This document shows, in pieces, positions 5,428 through 12,516 of a stretch of 18,157 nt of DNA. A model generated the notes under the pieces. That model was not told where the DNA came from. It was given only the letters and a program-made list of their open reading frames with translations, and made no database searches. The translations under genes were made by a program, and so were the position numbers. The stretch is from SIG450 sp045658425 (GTDB lineage Bacteria; Bacillota; Clostridia; UMGS1840; HGM11507). The first letter of the stretch is position 1; the number at the start of each line of letters is the position of its first letter. The stretch lies in NCBI GenBank assembly GCA_045658425.1, contig JAZOVB010000180.1:1-18157 (forward strand), given 5' to 3'.

Positions 5428-6726
5428 TTATTCGTATTTCTTAAGGTCGTTAATTTTTCTTCCGAGTATTTCTTCAATCTTAACAGGTACTCCTCTTGCA
5501 ATTGATTTATTTGCACAAATTCCTGTTATAATACTTGTAATACCATCAACATGAGATGCGCGTCTGTTAAGTGGGTTAGGGGCAGGAACGCCGAACATAT
5601 CGTTAAGAAGAACAGGGGCTCCTCCACCGTGACCACCATCTGTAAGCTTAAGCTCAGGCTTATATGGTGTGCCAAACATAGGGAATATATAAATTTCTGC
5701 TGTATCAACTGCTGTTTCTTCTGCTTTGTCCCCCATACCGTTAAAGTAGAATTTTTCTCTTACATGAAGTTCCATTCTTCCTTTTGTACCCGTAAAGCTT
5801 ACATTGAAGCCCTCGATAGGGGAATAACTCATTACAGCACCGCTATTATATTTAACCATAACATTCATTGTATCTTCAATGGAAATATTATCCCCGAAAA
5901 CACTCTGGTCTCTTATATATCCGTCTTCATGCTCTGCATTTAAGTATAAGCCCTCAAGCTGAGTGTTTCCCTCCATAACAAGAGCGAAGGGATCGCCCTT
6001 TGCATTTTCACTTCCGTGAACTCTTGTATAGAATTTGGTAATACCCCTGTCTTCCGCATTGGCTTTTCCGTAGAATTTAAGGTCGCCTAAAGCATATACT
6101 GATTCAGGATATGTGCCAAGCCAGAAATTAACAAGGTCAAAGTGATGGGTCGATTTATGTACTAAAAGTCCACCGCTGTTACGCTTATCTCTATGCCATC
6201 TTCTGAAATAATCTGCACCGTGAGATGTATTTAAATACCATTCAAAATGGACTTGCTTAACATCACCGATTGTATCATTCATAATAAGCTCTCTTACTTT
6301 TGAATTGTATGGAGCATATCTGTAATTAAATGTTACTCTTAAATTTCTACCTGTTTTTTCAATAGCATCTAAAATAATATTTGCTTTTTCTTCGTCAATA
6401 GTCATCGGCTTTTCAGATATAACATCACATCCAAGTTCCATTGCACGGGCAATATATTTATGATGAGTTCTGTCAATAGATGTAACGATGACATAATCCG
6501 GTTTATTTTCTTCAATCATCTTGTCAAACTCGTCAATACCATAAAGCTTAACTGGATGATAGTTAAGTTTATTAACTAATATATCGTTTGCATATTCCAT
6601 TCTTGTTCTGTTTGTATCACAAAAAGCAAGTAGATCACTGGTGTCCCTATAAGTTTCTGCTAAAGATTCGTAAAAAAATCTTGCTCTTCCACCTATTCCC
6701 ACCTGAACATATTTTTTCTTTTCCAT
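5428..6726 (-). CDS. Gfo/Idh/MocA-family NAD(P)-dependent oxidoreductase
   Basis: The 432-residue product has an N-terminal Rossmann fold (VQVGIGGRARFF, residues 8-18, nucleotide-binding glycines), an acidic residue after beta-2 (FCDTNRTR), and the family hallmark SEKPMTI with Lys106. The C-terminal domain carries GGLLVHKSTHHFDLVNFWLG (185-204), the usual position of the substrate and catalytic His/Asp residues. Known members oxidise or reduce sugars, inositols or sugar derivatives, or use NAD+ to open glycosidic bonds (GH109, GH179 and similar). At 432 residues it is longer than the roughly 330-390 of simple dehydrogenases. No signal peptide, so cytoplasmic. AAGGAG lies 8 bp before the ATG. 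It is divergent from an AraC regulator gene, the likely controller. The substrate cannot be read from the sequence. Confidence 0.9.
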   Translation of the reverse strand: MEKKKYVQVGIGGRARFFYESLAETYRDTSDLLAFCDTNRTRMEYANDILVNKLNYHPVKLYGIDEFDKMIEENKPDYVIVTSIDRTHHKYIARAMELGCDVISEKPMTIDEEKANIILDAIEKTGRNLRVTFNYRYAPYNSKVRELIMNDTIGDVKQVHFEWYLNTSHGADYFRRWHRDKRNSGGLLVHKSTHHFDLVNFWLGTYPESVYALGDLKFYGKANAEDRGITKFYTRVHGSENAKGDPFALVMEGNTQLEGLYLNAEHEDGYIRDQSVFGDNISIEDTMNVMVKYNSGAVMSYSPIEGFNVSFTGTKGRMELHVREKFYFNGMGDKAEETAVDTAEIYIFPMFGTPYKPELKLTDGGHGGGAPVLLNDMFGVPAPNPLNRRASHVDGITSIITGICANKSIARGVPVKIEEILGRKINDLKKYE

Positions 6727-6786
6727 ACTTATTCTCCTTGTTAAAAAAATCTTAATTTTTTCAAAATGAACAATTCGCTGTAGTAC

Positions 6787-6795
6787 ATTATAGCA
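6787..6795 (-). promoter_or_regulatory. extended -10 promoter of the Gfo/Idh/MocA gene
   Basis: On the minus strand TGC precedes a perfect TATAAT (6787-6792), an extended -10 (TGn) element. The -35 region (about 6810-6815, AAGATT) is poor, so this promoter probably relies on the TGn element or on an activator such as the AraC protein encoded divergently. Confidence 0.55.
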
Positions 6796-6855
6796 AACTT
6801 TTTACTATAAATCTTAATAACAATTTACTAAAAATTAATTTATTTTTACTTTTAG

Positions 6856-6884
6856 TTGACATAGTGTTATGGTTATGATACTTT
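6856..6884 (+). promoter_or_regulatory. promoter of the first araC-type gene
   Basis: A perfect TTGACA (6856-6861) is followed after 17 bp by TACTTT (6879-6884), 24 bp upstream of the start codon. The -10 is weak. About 60 AT-rich bases separate it from the divergent promoter and could hold a shared operator, although no clear repeat is visible. Confidence 0.5.
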
Positions 6885-6907
6885 AAGATAAGACAGGGGG
6901 GAGCAGT

Positions 6908-7753
6908 GTGCTTAAGGGTTTGAAATCAAGTCTTTTTGTTGAGTCCTATGAATATAATGAAAAAAATAAAAATGAGGGTATGACAAAATTTCATTATCAT
7001 GAGCATTATGAAATATACTATCTTATTTCAGGTAAACGAAGATATCTCATTAATTATAATGTATATAATATAGAACCCGGGGATATTGTTCTTATCAATA
7101 AAAGAGATTTACACATGGCAACACGGATTGATGAGGATAACTGTGAAAGAATTGTTATAAATTTTGATGAAGAGTTTCTTTCTCAGTTTGGTGATGATTT
7201 CAGAGTAGTCTTAGATTGTTTTTCAGTCAACCATATAAAATTCCCCTTGAACTTTAAAAAACAAATAAATTCACTCTTTGTTAAAATATTAAGAGAGTAC
7301 AACAGTAAGGGGTTTTACAGTGCAACACTATGCAAAAATTATATTTGTGAATTACTTGTAACAATATACCGTTATGTTTATTCGGAGCATACCCTGCCAT
7401 TTGATAATGATGCTACCGGGTCAATTGATAAAGCGATTAGGTATATTTATAATAATTATCAAAAAAATTTGACACTTACTGAAATTGCAAATATATGTCA
7501 TTTGAATCCGTCATATTTTTCAAGACTCTTTAAAAAAACTATCGGTATCAATTTAGTTTCATATATAAATACAATAAGAATAAAAAATGCTTCAGCTCTT
7601 CTTACGGATACCGATATGACGATACTGGAAATTTCTCAGAGCTGCGGATATGATAACCCTCAGTATTTCTGTGAAATATTCAAAAAAAATAAAGGGGTTT
7701 CTGCCCGTCAGTACAGAAAAGAATTCCGGATAAAAGCGGATGAAAAAGATTGA
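6908..7753 (+). CDS. AraC-family transcriptional regulator, cupin type (first of two)
   Basis: The 281-residue product has an N-terminal cupin sensor: FHYHEHYEIYYLISG (28-42) supplies the clustered His/Glu residues, and YNIEPGDIVLINKRDLHM is the second cupin motif. The C-terminal AraC DNA-binding domain (about 173-273) has two helix-turn-helices: LTLTEIANICHLNPSYFSRLFKK and TILEISQSCGYDNPQYFCEIFKK. GTG at 6908 is preceded by the G-rich SD site AGGGGGGAG about 4 bp away; the next in-frame ATG is at residue 25, inside the cupin segment, so GTG is preferred. Such proteins usually bind a sugar and activate neighbouring catabolic genes. The divergent oxidoreductase gene is the obvious target. Confidence 0.92.
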   Translation: MLKGLKSSLFVESYEYNEKNKNEGMTKFHYHEHYEIYYLISGKRRYLINYNVYNIEPGDIVLINKRDLHMATRIDEDNCERIVINFDEEFLSQFGDDFRVVLDCFSVNHIKFPLNFKKQINSLFVKILREYNSKGFYSATLCKNYICELLVTIYRYVYSEHTLPFDNDATGSIDKAIRYIYNNYQKNLTLTEIANICHLNPSYFSRLFKKTIGINLVSYINTIRIKNASALLTDTDMTILEISQSCGYDNPQYFCEIFKKNKGVSARQYRKEFRIKADEKD

Positions 7754-7857
7754 AAATAAGAAAATTTAAAACTATACCGCGTTTGTACTTTGCTACACTT
7801 TAAATATGGAAAGTATGTAAGTATCGCAAGGCTCATTCTGACGAAAAACAAGTAATG

Positions 7858-7896
7858 GGGATGTAAAAATATTTATTATTTTTACATCCCTTTCTT
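7858..7896 (+). terminator. intrinsic terminator after the first araC-type gene
   Basis: A perfect 14-bp stem, 7858-7871 with 7877-7890, around loop TTTAT, has GGG/CCC at its base and is followed by TTTCTT. It lies 104 bp after the stop codon. Confidence 0.88.
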
Positions 7897-8000
7897 ATAT
7901 TAAGGTGTTAGGAAAATAGTTAATACTTCTTTTTTAATATCTAGCTTTTTATATGTATCATAGAACACAAATAGACACAACAATGAGAGAATACAATTAA

Positions 8001-8045
8001 AAACAAAACTGACACCACGTTAAATGCGGTGTCAGTTTGTTGTTT
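8001..8045 (-). terminator. terminator of the nitrilase-GH36-araC operon (bidirectional)
   Basis: AAACTGACACC (8006-8016) and GGTGTCAGTTT (8028-8038) form an 11-bp perfect stem with an 11-base loop. On the minus strand it is followed by TTTTGTTTTTAATT, a good T-tract; the plus-strand side is also T-rich. It lies about 70 bp after the stop of the minus-strand araC-type gene. Confidence 0.85.
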
Positions 8046-8110
8046 AAAATTTAATATTACCTACCAAAGAGGTGTATCTTTATCAGTTTTATCGTACAGC
8101 AAAAATAGTA

Positions 8111-9013
8111 TTAATTATTTTTATCGGGCTGTGTTTTTTTATTTATGTCAATTCTTATTTTTTTTCTGTAATCATTAGGGGTAATAGAATACAGTGATTT
8201 AAAAGCCTTGATAAAGGAATTCTGATTTAAAAACCCTATTTCTTCGGCAATTTTCGATATAGACATGTCTGTATATTCTATAAGATTTAAAGAACGGTTT
8301 ATTCGTACGGACTGAATATAATTCATAGGAGTTATATTAAAGCATTTTTTAAATTGTTTAATAAAATATCCTTTTTCCATATGTACTATTCCGGCTAAAT
8401 CTTCAATGGTAATTGTTGTTGAAAAATGTTCGGTTATATAGTCAAGCACCGGGAAAAATCTTTCCTGGTTTTTTACATATCTGTTTATTTTCAGAGTATG
8501 AAGTTCAGTGCCTGAGTTGTAAATCCTTTGCAGGGTGATTATAAATTCCATAAGCTTAATGTAAAGCATATCATCATTATAGGATTTGCTCTTGTACTCG
8601 TAAGTCATCTCTTTTAAAATGCTTAGGATTTTGCCGTCTTTGTCGCCGATAACATCGGGCAGAAGCTTTACAATTTTAAGAAAATTCTCATTTTCTATAA
8701 AAAATTTAACCTCTATAAGCTTCATTTTATAAGTGGCATCTCCAATTATTCCATGAAGAATTCCCGGCTTAACCATATATAAAACTCCCGGCATCATTTC
8801 ATATTGCTGAGAATTTATAATAATCGAGGCACCCTCTGAGGACACGGTGTACACATAATGGAAAAAGTTATGAGTATGACCGATTTTTTTAAATAATTGA
8901 GCATTCTGATTTTCCGTAAGAACAGGACTCTCCAGTTTTCTTTCTCCTGAGAGAGCCGGGTTTGCATATTCAATATCATAGCACTCCACGATATTTATTC
9001 CGTAATCAGTCAT
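8111..9013 (-). CDS. AraC-family transcriptional regulator (second, in the glycosidase operon)
   Basis: The 300-residue product has an N-terminal cupin-like sensor (HTHNFFHYVYTVSSEGASI at 46-64, then MMPGVLYMVKPGILHGI) and a C-terminal AraC domain (about 187-287). Its helix-turn-helices are ITIEDLAGIVHMEKGYFIKQFKK and SISKIAEEIGFLNQNSFIKAFKS, followed by the closing motif TPNDYRKK. A strong SD site (GAGGGGTGA) precedes the ATG. It is the last gene of the operon, 39 bp after the glycosidase gene. The tandem repeats at 12328-12360 upstream of the operon are the likely binding site, which would make it autoregulatory. It resembles the other AraC regulator here only in fold; the motifs differ, so they are not recent duplicates. 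Confidence 0.92.
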   Translation of the reverse strand: MTDYGINIVECYDIEYANPALSGERKLESPVLTENQNAQLFKKIGHTHNFFHYVYTVSSEGASIIINSQQYEMMPGVLYMVKPGILHGIIGDATYKMKLIEVKFFIENENFLKIVKLLPDVIGDKDGKILSILKEMTYEYKSKSYNDDMLYIKLMEFIITLQRIYNSGTELHTLKINRYVKNQERFFPVLDYITEHFSTTITIEDLAGIVHMEKGYFIKQFKKCFNITPMNYIQSVRINRSLNLIEYTDMSISKIAEEIGFLNQNSFIKAFKSLYSITPNDYRKKIRIDINKKTQPDKNN

Positions 9014-9052
9014 ATTCTCACCCCTCTTTTAAGTATAACAATAAATTGAATT

Positions 9053-11275
9053 TTAGTCAAATATAATTTTAATCATCCCTTTATCATTTGTATCCAGGAG
9101 TACTTTATTATTATCCGATACAGAGAAAGTCAGATTTTCACCATTCATTGTTATTGAGTTTGGTTTTTTTGATAAATAAAGCTCAATATCCTTATTCTTA
9201 TAATCAAATTCTAAGGAAAGCTGATTTCCGCTAACGGTTGCCTTGTTAATTCTTGTGTTGGCATCGAAAACGGATATATCTTTTTTTCTGTTTATGGCAA
9301 AAAGGGCAGATGAATGGCAATTAAGCTTAACTGAAATACCTTCTGTAAATTCATATTGCTCATTTGTCCATACATTTGTCGCAATATATGTATCCTGTTT
9401 AAGATTTAAGTCGGAAAGACTGAAGGACAGCTCTTTTTCTTCATCCTCTATGTTAAACAGTCCTACCGTTCTTACAGGAAGACAATCGTTGTTTTCCTCT
9501 TTGGAGAAATGCGGAGAATTAAAGTAAATTATTTCGGGTATACAATATTCCTTGCGTCTATAGTCATAACCTACGAAATAAATATCCTGACCGTTGTTCG
9601 GATTGCAAACGGCTTTCTTTAACTTTTTAATTTTATCTTTATCTTTCTCAAGGCTTAATTTACCCGATATTTCAACCATAGAATGAGTAACAAGGCAGTA
9701 ATTTAGCGCAAACATAGCCTCGTTTTGGGAAAGCTCCGGGAAAACTCCTACCGAGTCACTGTTGGGAACAAACAAATCACCTGTATGGGTTGCAAAACAC
9801 GCTGCTCCCCACAAGAAATTTGTTTTGACAAAATCCCAGTTTCCGCTTCCTATATCAATTCCGTATCGATAATTGGTATAATGTTCGCCAAGAAAAGGGT
9901 TTGCCATAACTATATCGCATCCGGTCTGAAAATATCCGTCTTCGGAGATGGCGCTTCTGATTTTATCAAGCCACCATTTTCGGTATTCATATCCCGATTT
10001 AACCTTATTCTTAAAAAGGTCGTGGCTGTCTTCAAAGGCATAGCTCCAGAAATCCTGTTTTACTCCCTCAAATCCGTATTCGGTACAAAGTACATCTATA
10101 GCTTTTTCCATATATCCCCGCACAGGCTCAAGACTAACATCCAAAGGACTTCGTCTGGTCATTCGAAGACTATAGTCAATAAACCAATGTGGATTTTCTT
10201 TATAAATTTTAGTTCCGTGAGGACATAATCCGCCTACCCATATTGCAGGGCGCAGACCCACCTTTTTAATTTCGTCAGATAAATGCTTAAGTCCGTGAGG
10301 AAATTTATTGTAATCAATTCCCTCAATTCCTTCATAAGGCATACCCAATCCATGGGCAATATTATTTTCTCCTGCATATTTTGCGTATGAATCATCTAAC
10401 TGAATCCATCTTACAGTAGGAAAATTTTCTTTTAAAAATTGTGCTTCCCTTATAATTTCAGCCTCGGTTATGTTTCTGAAAATACCGTCATTCCAGGTTC
10501 CCCATATAAGATTATCCCTGTTTATATCTGATTTTCCGTAGGTTGCCGGAAGATGCTTTCTTAAAACTTCAGTATAACCTTCAAATATTTTTTCTATATT
10601 ATCGGCATTGTCCGTTACGCCCAGATACCACATATCTGATAAAATTCTTTTGGGCGCTACTTCTATATACGCTGTTCCCTTGAATGAAGAGTATATTTCA
10701 AATTCTATTTTTTCGTTTTTATGTGATAAAAGATAGTTGTGATAAAATATATCCTGACTAAGGGTTCCGTGAACCAAGCCCCTTTTTGTATTATAATTGC
10801 TGATTAATATTGCAGGAAAGGGTTGATATGGGCTTCTCCCGATTCTTTCGCAAACAACCCCCGGATCCGCCCATCTGTTTCCGGCAGTTTCGTCATCCTC
10901 TGAATCCAAAGCATCTGAAGACGTTCTTTTATAGTCTATAGGAAAGGTCATCTTTTCATAAATTCTCGGATTTTCATTATGATAAAAGTAATCGTCAGAG
11001 GCGCTTTCCCCAAATTCAATTCCGCTTAATTTTATTCCAAGCTCATTTAGTCTGGCGGTATTTTCGCAGGTATATTCAAATGTTCTTTTTGCCGTAATAT
11101 AATCTTCTGCAAGGCTTATTGTAATCACATCAAAAAAGTCGCCCTTGTGAGTAAGAGTAACTGTTTTTTCGCCTGATAATAGGGAATACTTCGGAAAAAT
11201 CCTTTCGCCGTTTAAAACAACAAAGGGTTCAAAAGTTAAATTTTCACATTCAAGCAAATCAGGTACACGATTCAT
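9053..11275 (-). CDS. clan GH-D glycoside hydrolase (GH36 / alpha-galactosidase-like), intracellular
   Basis: The 740-residue product has an N-terminal beta-rich domain (about 1-245), a TIM barrel (about 255-560) and a C-terminal beta domain. Clan D barrel motifs are present: WIQLDDSYAKY (290-300, substrate-binding Asp pair), GFEGVKQDFWSY with predicted nucleophile Asp408, and YRYGIDIGSGNWD with predicted acid/base Asp474 in the position of the clan's R-x3-DI motif. Length and layout match GH36. Family activities include alpha-galactosidase and alpha-N-acetylgalactosaminidase; the exact specificity is not readable. There is no signal peptide, so the substrate must be imported, yet no transporter is in the window. 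The SD site TAGGAGAC contains the stop codon of the upstream nitrilase gene, indicating translational coupling. Confidence 0.85.
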   Translation of the reverse strand: MNRVPDLLECENLTFEPFVVLNGERIFPKYSLLSGEKTVTLTHKGDFFDVITISLAEDYITAKRTFEYTCENTARLNELGIKLSGIEFGESASDDYFYHNENPRIYEKMTFPIDYKRTSSDALDSEDDETAGNRWADPGVVCERIGRSPYQPFPAILISNYNTKRGLVHGTLSQDIFYHNYLLSHKNEKIEFEIYSSFKGTAYIEVAPKRILSDMWYLGVTDNADNIEKIFEGYTEVLRKHLPATYGKSDINRDNLIWGTWNDGIFRNITEAEIIREAQFLKENFPTVRWIQLDDSYAKYAGENNIAHGLGMPYEGIEGIDYNKFPHGLKHLSDEIKKVGLRPAIWVGGLCPHGTKIYKENPHWFIDYSLRMTRRSPLDVSLEPVRGYMEKAIDVLCTEYGFEGVKQDFWSYAFEDSHDLFKNKVKSGYEYRKWWLDKIRSAISEDGYFQTGCDIVMANPFLGEHYTNYRYGIDIGSGNWDFVKTNFLWGAACFATHTGDLFVPNSDSVGVFPELSQNEAMFALNYCLVTHSMVEISGKLSLEKDKDKIKKLKKAVCNPNNGQDIYFVGYDYRRKEYCIPEIIYFNSPHFSKEENNDCLPVRTVGLFNIEDEEKELSFSLSDLNLKQDTYIATNVWTNEQYEFTEGISVKLNCHSSALFAINRKKDISVFDANTRINKATVSGNQLSLEFDYKNKDIELYLSKKPNSITMNGENLTFSVSDNNKVLLDTNDKGMIKIIFD

Positions 11276-11287
11276 TTTATCTGTCTC

Positions 11288-12253
11288 CTATAAATTTTCT
11301 TCTCTGTGTTTAAGGGCACGTCTGATATAATCGTCAAGTCTTTCAATTTCAAATTCGTCAATTATATCCTGAACATTCATATCAGGACTTTCACAGCTTA
11401 GCATAAGTGAGCCCACATATCCCGGATCATAAATGGTAAGGGCATCCTTATATTTTTGCTTTGCTTTATTGATTTTTTCCATATTATAGTCAATATGGCA
11501 TAGCTGATAATCAAGATTTATCGTTGCGGTAACATAGTTTGTATAATTGGTTGTTTCGGCAACAACTTTCCCGTATGGATTTAATATTCTTCCCGGAGCT
11601 TCTCCTATTGCACCTGCAAAGTAGGAACGGCATTCATACGCCCATTGCTCCTGTCTTAAGCCGCCGTGATATGCCGAGCAAAAGACAATTAAATCAGGGT
11701 TCTGAACCTTATATTTATCTAAAAGCATATCGAAATTAAGGTCAAAGCAAATAGCAGAGGCTACCTTACCGAAATCAAGCTCAATCAATTCCGCCTTGGT
11801 ACCGTATGCAACGTTACCTAAAGAATTTTCCTCCACAACCAGATGGTTTTTATCATATATTCCTTTTATGGATGCATCTCTTCCTATGTATACGGTTGAG
11901 TTTCTGTAATGATGGTTTTCATCTTCTGGTACATATCTTACTGCGCTGTATGCAATATTTGTGTTATTGTCCTTAGCTATTTTTCCCATATAGGAAACAA
12001 TGCGGTCTTCCAGATATTTGTAGTATTCCTTAACGTCGCTTCTGTAATCAATGGACGACAGATAAGATTTTTTATTAAAACGGTTACAACATTCAGGAAG
12101 AATTATTAAGTCGGGTTTATCAGGTAATACTTTATCGATATTTTCGGTTAAAAACTTTATGATTTCTCTTTCATAAGCTGCATAATCACCGATTTTTACG
12201 GGTAACATTGGCGCAGTCGGGCAGAGAATACTGATTTTGGTGTTTCTTGACAT
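11288..12253 (-). CDS. nitrilase-superfamily carbon-nitrogen hydrolase
   Basis: From ATG 12253 the product has 321 residues. An upstream in-frame GTG at 12301 is rejected because the -10 box (12287-12292) lies inside that extension and AAAGGA precedes 12253. The Glu-Lys-Cys triad is present: LILPECCNRF (Glu54), GIYDKNHLV (Lys135) and VASAICFDLNF (Cys169). The shape resembles N-carbamoyl-amino acid hydrolases/beta-ureidopropionases more than true nitrilases. The enzyme should hydrolyse an amide, carbamoyl or nitrile bond in the cytoplasm. The C-terminal extension (about 265-321) with PGYVGSLML is not a motif I recognise. As first gene of an operon with a clan D glycosidase, it may act on an amide- or carbamoyl-bearing sugar or a glycosylated amide; that is inference. 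Confidence 0.87.
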   Translation of the reverse strand: MSRNTKISILCPTAPMLPVKIGDYAAYEREIIKFLTENIDKVLPDKPDLIILPECCNRFNKKSYLSSIDYRSDVKEYYKYLEDRIVSYMGKIAKDNNTNIAYSAVRYVPEDENHHYRNSTVYIGRDASIKGIYDKNHLVVEENSLGNVAYGTKAELIELDFGKVASAICFDLNFDMLLDKYKVQNPDLIVFCSAYHGGLRQEQWAYECRSYFAGAIGEAPGRILNPYGKVVAETTNYTNYVTATINLDYQLCHIDYNMEKINKAKQKYKDALTIYDPGYVGSLMLSCESPDMNVQDIIDEFEIERLDDYIRRALKHREENL

Positions 12254-12286
12254 AATTTTACCAATCCTTTCACGCTTTGTAAATTC

Positions 12287-12315
12287 AGTATAAAACAACA
12301 CTTAGATTTAGTCAA
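12287..12315 (-). promoter_or_regulatory. promoter of the nitrilase-GH36-araC operon
   Basis: On the minus strand TTGACT (12310-12315) and TATACT (12287-12292) are 17 bp apart. This places transcription start near 12280 with a short 5' leader before the ATG at 12253. Confidence 0.75.
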
Positions 12316-12327
12316 CAAACCGATTTA

Positions 12328-12360
12328 AAATAGACATTTTAAGTGTATAAAAAGACATTT
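12328..12360. promoter_or_regulatory. tandem AraC-type operator candidate between divergent promoters
   Basis: AAATAGACATTT (12328-12339) and AAAAAGACATTT (12349-12360) are direct repeats identical at 11 of 12 positions with a 21-bp period, that is two helical turns. AraC-family proteins, which have two helix-turn-helices and often bind as dimers, classically use direct repeats with this spacing. The left repeat ends 12 bp from the nitrilase -35 box and the right repeat ends 7 bp before the -35 of the SLH promoter. Confidence 0.55.
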
Positions 12361-12367
12361 GCGATAA

Positions 12368-12396
12368 TTGTTTTCAACGCTTACGGGTTGTATACT
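12368..12396 (+). promoter_or_regulatory. promoter of the SLH surface-protein operon
   Basis: TTGTTT (12368-12373) and TATACT (12391-12396) are separated by 17 bp. It implies a leader of about 110 bases before the ATG at 12517, containing a stem-loop at 12416-12438. A weaker alternative -10 (TAAAAT at 12477-12482) has no good -35. Confidence 0.55.
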
Positions 12397-12415
12397 TATG
12401 GTGTAATAAAAATAA

Positions 12416-12438
12416 AATTGGGGGTGTGCACCCCAATT
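12416..12438. promoter_or_regulatory. stem-loop in the SLH operon leader
   Basis: AATTGGGG (12416-12423) and CCCCAATT (12431-12438) form a perfect 8-bp stem around GTGTGCA. On the plus strand it is followed by an A-run, not a T-run, so it does not look like a terminator there. On the minus strand it is followed by TTTTATTTTTATT and could block antisense transcription. In the leader it may stabilise the mRNA. Confidence 0.5.
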
Positions 12439-12516
12439 GAAAAAAAATGGATTTTTATTTGCTAATGTATTTATGTTAAAATAATCAGAGAAAACGGTTT
12501 ATATGGGAGGTAAAAA

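Larger units (their letters stand above)
7754..8110. other. intergenic region between two convergent araC-type genes
   Basis: No gene is visible on either strand. It holds two terminators, one for each flanking gene (7858-7896 and 8001-8045). 7754-7857 contains only weak dyads such as ACTTT-N8-AAAGT near 7797-7814. 7897-8000 is plain AT-rich sequence in which nothing was recognised. Confidence 0.7.

Noticed and set aside
5551..5943. 130-codon plus-strand ORF inside the oxidoreductase gene
   Set aside because: Antisense shadow of a clear coding frame, Cys- and Phe-rich translation, no SD site.
9725..10228. 167-codon plus-strand ORF inside the glycosidase gene
   Set aside because: It is antisense to the conserved catalytic barrel of the GH36-like gene, has no SD site, and its translation shows no domain.
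12254..12301. Upstream GTG start for the nitrilase gene
   Set aside because: The 16 extra codons include the -10 box of the best promoter and have no SD site; ATG at 12253 has AAAGGA upstream and starts directly at the family's first beta strand.
12416..12438. Plus-strand intrinsic terminator or riboswitch before the SLH gene
   Set aside because: The stem is followed by A8 rather than T on the plus strand, and no conserved aptamer-like core was recognised around it.
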